In this document: positions 7,040-11,014 of the stretch, in pieces | Position numbering within the stretch: position 1 is the first letter of the stretch | Layout: the number at the start of each line of letters is the position of its first letter | Assembly: GCA_025964295.1 (NCBI GenBank) | Contig: JAOPZD010000145.1 | Location: 1 to 11,014 of the forward strand | Direction of reading: 5' to 3' | Origin: Conexibacter sp. | Lineage (GTDB): Bacteria; Actinomycetota; Thermoleophilia; Solirubrobacterales; Solirubrobacteraceae | DNA: 11,014 nt | The notes under the pieces: generated by a model | Databases searched by the model: none | Told to the model about the DNA's origin: nothing | Seen by the model: the letters and a program-made list of their open reading frames with translations, nothing else | Program-made: the position numbers and the translations under genes

Positions 7040-7196
7040 GTCCTAATTCGTTGATTCGACGGCAGCCTGCGGGCGCCCGCTGGCGCCTGGCCACCGGCGG
7101 CGTCCTCGCCGGGCCACCAGCACGACTGCGTCCGCCGCCGGCCGCCAGACGGGACCGTGCATCCCGCATCCTGCGGCCCAATCAACGAATCAGGAC
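7040..7196. repeat. 17-base inverted repeat (16/17) spanning the GGDEF-acyl-CoA dehydrogenase intergenic region
   Basis: The left arm is 7040-7056 (GTCCTAATTCGTTGATT) and the right arm is 7180-7196 (AATCAACGAATCAGGAC). The arms are reverse complements except at one pair (7045/7191). They are AT-rich islands in GC-rich DNA and enclose about 123 bases without a gene. The left arm starts two bases after the stop of the GGDEF gene. Possible roles are paired protein-binding sites or the ends of a small non-coding element. Confidence 0.7.
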
Positions 7197-7216
7197 ACGA
7201 GCCGCCGCTCGTGTTC
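7193..7216. other. Stem-loop upstream of the acyl-CoA dehydrogenase operon
   Basis: ACACGAGC (7195-7202) and GCTCGTGT (7207-7214) are perfect reverse complements around a CGCC loop. A G-T and a G-C pair extend the stem to ten pairs. No T-run follows, so a classical Rho-independent terminator is not supported. It overlaps the right arm of the 17-base inverted repeat by four bases. It could be a terminator of the GGDEF transcript, a leader structure or an operator. Confidence 0.5.
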
Positions 7217-7237
7217 TAGAGTCCGCGCCTTACCGAC

Positions 7238-7251
7238 TGGCTGGTCAGCCA
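7238..7251. promoter_or_regulatory. Operator-like dyad just upstream of the acyl-CoA dehydrogenase start
   Basis: TGGCTG (7238-7243) and CAGCCA (7246-7251) form a perfect dyad with a two-base centre, within ACCGACTGGCTGGTCAGCC. The site sits four bases before the Shine-Dalgarno AGGAGG at 7256-7261. TetR-family regulators of fatty-acid genes often bind sites of this general style, but that assignment is inference. A bound protein here would block transcription or translation start of the operon. Confidence 0.4.
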
Positions 7252-7255
7252 AATC

Positions 7256-7261
7256 AGGAGG
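7256..7261 (+). promoter_or_regulatory. Consensus ribosome-binding site for the first acyl-CoA dehydrogenase
   Basis: AGGAGG at 7256-7261 lies five bases before GTG 7267. This decides the start: the same frame is open up to 7051, but the extension is low-complexity and would read through the inverted repeat. Confidence 0.8.
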
Positions 7262-7266
7262 CGAGC

Positions 7267-8490
7267 GTGGATCTCAACGACACGCCCGAGCAGGCCGCAT
7301 ACCGGGAGAAGGTCCGGGGCTGGCTCGAGGCCAACAAGGGGCAGGCGCCCGAGGCGCGGTCGACCCGCGCCGGCGCGGAGGACGCCGCGTACCTGGCCGC
7401 GCGCCGGGCGTGGCAGGGCAAGCTCGCCGAGGGCGGGCTCGCGGGCGTGACGTGGCCGCAGGAGTTCGGCGGCCAGGGCCTCGGCCCGATCGAGCAGGTC
7501 ATCGTCAACCAGGAGCTGGGCCGCGCCGGCGTGCCGGGCATCCTCGACGTCATCGGCCTCGGCATGCTCGGACCGTGCCTGATCGCGCACGGCACCGCCG
7601 AGCAGAAGACGCGCCACCTCGGCCCGATGCTCCACGGCGATGAGGTCTGGTGCCAGCTGTTCAGCGAGCCGGCCGCCGGCTCCGACCTCGCGGCGGTGCA
7701 GACGCGCGCGGTCGTCGGAGACGACGGCTCGTTCGTGCTCAACGGCCAGAAGGTGTGGACGACCAACGCGCAGTTCTCGTCGTTCGGCCTACTGCTCGCG
7801 CGCACCAACCCCGACGTGCCCAAGCACAAGGGGATGACCATGTTCATCGTCCCGATGGACGCGCCGGGCGTCACGACGCTCGGCCTGCGCCAGATCTCCG
7901 GCGAGGCCGAGTTCAACGAGGTCTTCTTCGACGACGTCCGGGTCGGGCCCGAGAACGTCGTCGGCGGCGTCGACAACGGCTGGGGCACCGCGCTGACCGT
8001 CCTGATGTTCGAGCGGCTGACGATCGGCCTCGGCTCGGAGGGCATGGGCTACAACCCGCAGCGCTTCGCCCGCGCGCTGTCCGGCGACGCCGCCGCGGTC
8101 AAGGACAAGGCCGTGCGCAAGGCGCTGGGCGAGATCGGCACCGACCTGCTCGCGCTGCGCTTCGCGTCCTACCGCACGCTGTCGGCCCTCTCGCAAGGCC
8201 AGATCCCGGGCCCCGAGGCGGGCCTCGCCAAGGTGACGACGGTCAACGCGGCGATCGCCGCGGGCGACCTGATCGCCGACGTCGTCGGCCCCGACGCGTT
8301 GGACGAGGACAACGAGTGGGCCTACATGATCTCGTTCCTGCCCGGGCTGAAGTCGGCCGGCGGCACGGAGCAGATCCTGCGCAACACGATCGGCGAGCGC
8401 GTCCTGGGCCTCCCGCCGGAGCCGCGCCTGGACAAGGGCATCCCGTTCAGCGAATTGCGGGCCAAGGAGAAGGAAGGGGCGGCCGCATGA
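7267..8490 (+). CDS. Acyl-CoA dehydrogenase, catalytic subunit of a probable heteromeric enzyme
   Basis: Acyl-CoA dehydrogenases use FAD to oxidise acyl-CoA thioesters to 2-enoyl-CoA. The 407-residue protein (VDLNDTPEQAAYREKVRGWL, GTG start) has the N-terminal helical domain (1-125), the signature CQLFSEPAAGSDLAAVQT (129-146), NGQKVWTTNA (159-168) in the beta domain, and the C-terminal helical domain ending GGTEQILRNTIGERVLGLP (365-383). The glutamate at the medium-chain-enzyme position (before GT in the YEGT block) is Gly here. E249 in MFERLTIG matches the alternative catalytic position known from isovaleryl-CoA dehydrogenase and the mycobacterial FadE26 type. This pattern fits the catalytic partner of actinobacterial heteromeric enzymes acting on steroid side chains or other bulky acyl-CoAs. 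The substrate is not readable, and a homotetramer is the alternative. A second such gene follows after a tiny overlapping ORF. Confidence 0.93.
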   Translation: MDLNDTPEQAAYREKVRGWLEANKGQAPEARSTRAGAEDAAYLAARRAWQGKLAEGGLAGVTWPQEFGGQGLGPIEQVIVNQELGRAGVPGILDVIGLGMLGPCLIAHGTAEQKTRHLGPMLHGDEVWCQLFSEPAAGSDLAAVQTRAVVGDDGSFVLNGQKVWTTNAQFSSFGLLLARTNPDVPKHKGMTMFIVPMDAPGVTTLGLRQISGEAEFNEVFFDDVRVGPENVVGGVDNGWGTALTVLMFERLTIGLGSEGMGYNPQRFARALSGDAAAVKDKAVRKALGEIGTDLLALRFASYRTLSALSQGQIPGPEAGLAKVTTVNAAIAAGDLIADVVGPDALDEDNEWAYMISFLPGLKSAGGTEQILRNTIGERVLGLPPEPRLDKGIPFSELRAKEKEGAAA

Positions 8491-8543
8491 CGACCGAACG
8501 CCGGACGACGAACGAGTCCGCCATCAAGCGGTGGGTGGTCTAG
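8487..8543 (+). CDS. 18-codon ORF bridging the two acyl-CoA dehydrogenase genes
   Basis: ATG 8487 overlaps the TGA of the first dehydrogenase gene as ATGA. The frame MTTERRTTNESAIKRWVV ends at TAG 8541-8543, two bases before the ATG of the second dehydrogenase. GGAAGGGG at 8472-8479 lies seven bases upstream and is the best ribosome-binding site in this junction. The peptide is basic and has no signal or motif I recognise. It fits a translational coupling device: ribosomes ending on the first gene restart here and are delivered to the next start codon. It may simply be a chance frame; its placement is the main evidence. Confidence 0.4.
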   Translation: MTTERRTTNESAIKRWVV

Positions 8544-8545
8544 CC

Positions 8546-9655
8546 ATGGACTTGTCCTTGACCGACGAGCAGGAGTTCCTGCGCGAGGCCGCGCGCGGCA
8601 CGTTGTCGCGCTTCAAGACCATCGAGGCCGCCCGCGAGGCGCAGGACAAGGGCCTCGGCGAGCTGCCGGACCTGTGGCCCGCCGCGCGCGAGGCCGGCTG
8701 GGCCGGGCTCCTGATCTCCGAGGAGCACGGCGGCGCCGGCCTGGGCGTCTTCGACGCGATGCTCGTGGCCGAGGAGACCGGCCGCGTGCTCGCGCCGGTG
8801 CCGTTCCTCGGGCTCGTGCCCGCCACGGCGATCCTCGACGCGGGCGCCTACGACGGGCTGGAGGCGATCGCGAGCGGCGAGGTCCGCCCCGTGTGGATCC
8901 CGACGCGGCCGCCGGGCGACCTGGAGCCCAACTGGACCGTCGACGGCCCGGGCCACGCCCGGCCCGCGGCGCCGACCATCGAGGGCGACGGCGAGAGCGT
9001 CCGGGTGACCGGCCGCGCGGCCTACGTCCCGGACGCGCCGGGCGCCGACCTGCTGGTCGTCGTCGGCGTCGACGGGACGGTCGCGGTGGTCGACTCCGGC
9101 GCCGAGGGCGTCACGGTCGAGCAGGTCGTCCGCTACGACGTGACGCGCGCCCTGGCGCACGTCACGCTCGACGATGCGCCCGGCAGGCGGCTGTCGGTGG
9201 ACGCTGACGCGCCGGCGGATGCTTGGTACGTCGCGCAGGCGCTGATCGCCGCCGAGGCGGTCGGCACCGTGTCGACCACGCTGGAGATGAGCGTGCAGTA
9301 CGCCAAGGAGCGGTTCACCTTCGGGCGCGCCATCGGCTCCTACCAGGCGGTCAAGCACGAGCTCACCGAGGTGCTGCGGCGCCTGGAGAACTCGCGCTCG
9401 CTGCTGTTCTACGCGGGCTGGTCGCGGGCCGACGCGCCGGACGAGTTCCCGCTCGCGGCGAGCGCCGCGCGCTCGGCCGCCGGCGCCGCGCTGGACTTCG
9501 CCGCGCGGTCGAACATCAACGTGCACGGCGGCATCGGCGCGACGTGGGAGCCCGACGCGCCGCTGTACTTCCGGCGCGCCCAGCTGACCCGCCGGCTGGT
9601 CGGCGGGCACGGCGACGCGACCGATCGCGTGGCCGAGCGACTTCTCGCAGCCTGA
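8546..9655 (+). CDS. Acyl-CoA dehydrogenase, probable non-catalytic partner subunit
   Basis: The 369-residue protein starts MDLSLTDEQEFLREAARGTL, a typical acyl-CoA dehydrogenase beginning. ATG 8546 is chosen over in-frame GTG 8531, which would add five residues. It has the N-terminal helices (1-90), a shortened and diverged beta domain (about 110-215), and the C-terminal helices with YAKERFTFGRAIGSYQAVKH (252-271) and NVHGGIGATWEPDAPLYFRRA (325-345), which match the FAD and CoA contact blocks of the family. At the medium-chain catalytic position the sequence reads GGHGDATD, with no glutamate before the G, and no ER pair is seen at the isovaleryl-type position. I infer a structural or FAD-binding partner of the preceding gene product, as in FadE26-FadE27-type heterotetramers. 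It is coupled to that gene through the 18-codon ORF. Confidence 0.9.
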   Translation: MDLSLTDEQEFLREAARGTLSRFKTIEAAREAQDKGLGELPDLWPAAREAGWAGLLISEEHGGAGLGVFDAMLVAEETGRVLAPVPFLGLVPATAILDAGAYDGLEAIASGEVRPVWIPTRPPGDLEPNWTVDGPGHARPAAPTIEGDGESVRVTGRAAYVPDAPGADLLVVVGVDGTVAVVDSGAEGVTVEQVVRYDVTRALAHVTLDDAPGRRLSVDADAPADAWYVAQALIAAEAVGTVSTTLEMSVQYAKERFTFGRAIGSYQAVKHELTEVLRRLENSRSLLFYAGWSRADAPDEFPLAASAARSAAGAALDFAARSNINVHGGIGATWEPDAPLYFRRAQLTRRLVGGHGDATDRVAERLLAA

Positions 9656-9663
9656 GTGAGCAA

Positions 9664-9711
9664 ACCAACCGCGCTGGTGGGAAACCCTTCCCACCAGCGC
9701 GGGAGGTTGGT
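9664..9711. terminator. Large hairpin after the acyl-CoA dehydrogenase operon
   Basis: CGCGCTGGTGGGA (9670-9682) and TCCCACCAGCGCG (9689-9701) are perfect 13-base reverse complements around a six-base loop. An outer ACCAAC (9664-9669) and GTTGGT (9706-9711) add six pairs with a four-base bulge. It starts eight bases after the dehydrogenase stop. No T-run follows, so it is either a T-less terminator or 3'-end stabiliser of the upstream operon, or the first element of the cold-shock gene leader. Confidence 0.55.
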
Positions 9712-9729
9712 ACGGTGCCGCGCGACAAG

Positions 9730-9753
9730 GCCGGTGAGCACCGCTCGACCGGC
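9730..9753 (+). other. Second stem-loop in the cold-shock gene leader
   Basis: GCCGGT (9730-9735) pairs with ACCGGC (9748-9753), and inside it GAGC (9736-9739) pairs with GCTC (9743-9746) around an ACC loop, leaving one bulged G. This is a ten-pair stem some 80 bases before the cold-shock start codon. No promoter I could trust was found between the large hairpin and the gene. Confidence 0.4.
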
Positions 9754-9835
9754 ATCAGAGCAGCGTGTTGGCGTCGCAGTGGTTGGTCGGAAGTGCCTCC
9801 CGCGTTGGCAGCACCAGCAGACGTAGGAGAGACAC

Positions 9836-10039
9836 ATGGCACAGGGCGTCGTGAAGTGGTTCAGCGACGAGAAGGGGTTCGGCTTCATCACCCCCGACGA
9901 GTCGGGCAAGGACCTCTTCGTCCACCACAGCGACATCGAGGCCGACGGCTTCCGCACCCTCGCCGAGGGCGCGCGCGTGGAGTACAGCACCGAGGCCGGG
10001 GCCAAGGGCCCCAAGGCCGTCGGCGTCCGGCCCCTCTAG
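9836..10039 (+). CDS. Cold-shock protein (CspA family, single CSD)
   Basis: The 67-residue protein is one complete cold-shock domain, a five-stranded beta barrel that binds single-stranded RNA and DNA and melts RNA structure. MAQGVVKWFSDEKGFGFITP carries the typical beginning and RNP1 (KGFGFI, 13-18). RNP2 is LFVHH at 27-31, followed by SDIEADGFRTLAEGARVEY and a short end. All the nucleic-acid-facing aromatic residues expected (W8, F15, F17, F28, H30) are present. AGGAGA lies at 9825-9830, five bases before ATG. The gene is monocistronic: a hairpin lies upstream and the tetR gene is convergent, 21 bases downstream. A leader of up to about 124 bases from the large hairpin to the start is compatible with leader-based control as in other csp genes, which is inference. 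Confidence 0.96.
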   Translation: MAQGVVKWFSDEKGFGFITPDESGKDLFVHHSDIEADGFRTLAEGARVEYSTEAGAKGPKAVGVRPL

Positions 10040-10060
10040 GGCCAGCGACTTCTTGTAGGC

Positions 10061-10699
10061 CTACGCGGGCGCGGTGGCGGCTTCGAGCCGCCGCCGTGCC
10101 CGCGGAGCGCCGAGCAGCGCGCGCATCGCGCGCCATCCGCGCTGCGGCGCGGCGTCGTCGCCGACCAGCTGCCGGGCCTGGTTGACGCCCATCGCGATCG
10201 CGTTGAGCCCGAAGGCGACGTCCTCGGGATCCGTGCCACGCGGCAGCTCGCCGTTGCGCACCGCGGTGCGCGCCTCGGCCGCCAGCACGGCCATCCACTC
10301 GCGGTGCATCGCGACGACCGCTTCGCGTACGCGGCCGGGCCGGTCGTCGAACTCCGTCGACGCGGCGCTGAGGAAGCAGCCGCCGGGGAAGACGTCGCGG
10401 GCCAGGTAGGACAGCCACGCGTCGGCGATGGCCAGCAGCCGGGCGCGACCGGCGGGCGCGTCGCACGCGCGGTCCCAGATCTCGCGGCGATACACCGTGC
10501 GCGCGGCGCCCAGCGCGGCGAGCTGGAGCTCCTCCTTGGTACCGAAGTGCCCCAGGATCCCGGCCTTGCTCATCGTCAGGTCGCCGGCCAGGCGGCCGAT
10601 CGTCAGGCCCTCGAGGCCCTCGAGCGAGGCGACGTCGACCGCGCGGGCCAGGATCGCGTCGTGGGTGCGGGCGGCGTCGGCGGCGGAGCGGCGGGGCAT
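10061..10699 (-). CDS. TetR/AcrR family transcriptional repressor
   Basis: The 212-residue protein has the TetR N-terminal DNA-binding domain: RTHDAILARAVDVASLEGLEGL (11-32), then the helix-turn-helix TIGRLAGDLTMSKAGILGHF (33-52) and TKEEL. The C-terminal ligand-binding domain contains FPGGCFLSAASTEFDDRPGRVRE (104-126), a Gly-Cys...Glu pattern common in one TetR C-terminal class, and an Arg-rich end. It starts at ATG 10697-10699 with no clear ribosome-binding site. The gene is divergent from the metallo-beta-lactamase-fold gene at 10772. The 72 bases between hold two copies of a 20-base semi-palindrome, so it very probably represses that gene and perhaps itself. The ligand is unknown. Confidence 0.93.
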   Translation of the reverse strand: MPRRSAADAARTHDAILARAVDVASLEGLEGLTIGRLAGDLTMSKAGILGHFGTKEELQLAALGAARTVYRREIWDRACDAPAGRARLLAIADAWLSYLARDVFPGGCFLSAASTEFDDRPGRVREAVVAMHREWMAVLAAEARTAVRNGELPRGTDPEDVAFGLNAIAMGVNQARQLVGDDAAPQRGWRAMRALLGAPRARRRLEAATAPA

Positions 10700-10714
10700 G
10701 GCGTGCGGTCATCT

Positions 10715-10734
10715 TAGCGATCGGTCGGTCGCTA
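10715..10734. promoter_or_regulatory. TetR operator copy 1 (O1)
   Basis: TAGCGATCGGTCGGTCGCTA is an imperfect palindrome with six-base perfect outer ends (TAGCGA/TCGCTA). It matches copy 2 at 18 of 20 positions in direct orientation and lies directly upstream of the -35 box of the plus-strand gene and just in front of the tetR start. Confidence 0.7.
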
Positions 10735-10763
10735 TTGACATAGCGATCGATCGGTCGTTAAAT
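10735..10763 (+). promoter_or_regulatory. Sigma-70-type promoter of the metallo-beta-lactamase-fold gene
   Basis: TTGACA at 10735-10740 is a perfect -35. After exactly 17 bases, TTAAAT at 10758-10763 is a good -10. Transcription would begin near 10770, about two bases before the ATG at 10772, so the mRNA is predicted to be leaderless. No Shine-Dalgarno sequence lies before the ATG, which agrees with this. Confidence 0.72.
10741..10760. promoter_or_regulatory. TetR operator copy 2 (O2), inside the promoter spacer
   Basis: TAGCGATCGATCGGTCGTTA begins immediately after the -35 and ends inside the -10, so a repressor bound here would exclude RNA polymerase. Start-to-start distance from copy 1 is 26 bases. 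Confidence 0.7.
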
Positions 10764-10771
10764 GGCGCCCC

Positions 10772-11014
10772 ATGAAGATCACGCGCTTGGGATGGGCCGG
10801 CCTCGAGCTGGAGGCCGGCGGCGAGACCGCGGTCCTGGACCTGCTGCTCGACGTCGCGCCGATGCGGCAGTTCATGGGCGAGCCGCACACGCCGCTGCCC
10901 GGACCGTCGCGCGCCGGCGCCGCGTCGCTGGCGCTGGTCACCCACCTGCACCAGGACCACACCGACGCCGACGCGATCGCCGCGGCGCTGGCGCCCGGCG
11001 GCGTCCTGCTGCGG
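10772..11014 (+). CDS. Metallo-beta-lactamase-fold hydrolase (5' part, runs off the window)
   Basis: The frame from ATG 10772 is open to the window edge and gives 81 residues beginning MKITRLGWAGLELEAGGETA. This matches the opening strands of MBL-fold hydrolases of the UlaG-like kind, where LGHAG is usual; here the His is Trp. The zinc motif HxHxDH is intact as THLHQDHTDAD, with H58, H60, D62 and H63. The rest of the active site (later His and Asp) lies outside the window, so activity cannot be judged fully. The gene is divergent from the TetR gene, has a consensus promoter overlapped by two operators, and is probably translated from a leaderless transcript. The substrate is unknown; the TetR ligand may be related to it. 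Confidence 0.87.
   Translation, partial: MKITRLGWAGLELEAGGETAVLDLLLDVAPMRQFMGEPHTPLPGPSRAGAASLALVTHLHQDHTDADAIAAALAPGGVLLR

Noticed and set aside
3374..7185. Long minus-strand frames (631 and 746 codons) opposite the rhomboid, carboxypeptidase and GGDEF genes
   Set aside because: Their translations are Arg/Gly/Ala/Asp-rich repeats without domains, while the plus strand carries complete catalytic motifs over the same bases.
7051..7266. Upstream extension of the first acyl-CoA dehydrogenase to an ATG at 7051
   Set aside because: AGGAGG five bases before GTG 7267 marks the start, the extension is Arg/Pro/Ala-rich with no family match, and it crosses the inverted repeat and dyads.
9664..9711. 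Reading the large hairpin as a mobile-element end or attachment site
   Set aside because: It is a single compact stem-loop with no target duplication and no integrase or transposase in the window.
9888..10712. Minus-strand frame overlapping the cold-shock and tetR genes
   Set aside because: It is antisense to a complete cold-shock domain and out of frame with a clear TetR protein.
1..11014. Phage-defence, CRISPR or toxin-antitoxin system
   Set aside because: No repeats with spacers, nuclease, helicase or toxin-like small gene pairs were seen; nearly all genes have housekeeping or metabolic assignments.

Overview
The window is 11 kb of very GC-rich, gene-dense DNA. Codons end mostly in G or C, GTG and TTG starts occur, and SxxK, rhomboid and acyl-CoA dehydrogenase genes are packed head to tail. 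This suggests a high-GC actinobacterium. A Solirubrobacterales/Thermoleophilia-like organism is my best guess from general resemblance, and no single marker here proves it. No rRNA, tRNA, CRISPR array, transposase or phage gene is visible, so this looks like core chromosome with some locally interesting regulatory DNA.

Left part (1-1153, minus strand): the cut-off 5' part of a membrane-anchored protein (1-197), a three-helix membrane protein with a soluble tail (271-894) and a small acidic protein (938-1153). None could be assigned a function. They are read away from the next block.

Central block (1171-7038, plus strand): six closely spaced genes that are probably cotranscribed. They are lipB (octanoyl transfer), a small degenerate M50-like membrane protein with HELGR instead of HELGH, lipA (sulfur insertion), a rhomboid protease with a TTG start, a lipoprotein D-alanyl-D-alanine carboxypeptidase, and a GAF-PAS-GAF-GGDEF diguanylate cyclase. 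LipB and LipA together perform de novo lipoylation of 2-oxoacid dehydrogenases and the glycine cleavage system. The following genes act at or near the cell envelope.

Acyl-CoA dehydrogenase block (7039-9711): a 228-base intergenic region rich in dyads (a 17-base inverted repeat, a hairpin and a 14-base operator-like dyad) precedes two acyl-CoA dehydrogenase genes. Between them an 18-codon ORF overlaps the first stop codon by ATGA and ends two bases before the second start. Residue patterns suggest a heteromeric enzyme in which only the first subunit carries the catalytic glutamate. A large hairpin follows the second gene.

Right part (9656-11014): a cold-shock protein gene preceded by a structured leader, a convergent TetR-family repressor (10061-10699, minus), and a divergent metallo-beta-lactamase-fold gene that runs off the window. 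The divergent intergenic region holds two copies of a 20-base semi-palindrome. One copy exactly fills the spacer between a consensus -35 (TTGACA) and a -10-like TTAAAT, a clear picture of a TetR-repressed promoter with a probably leaderless transcript.
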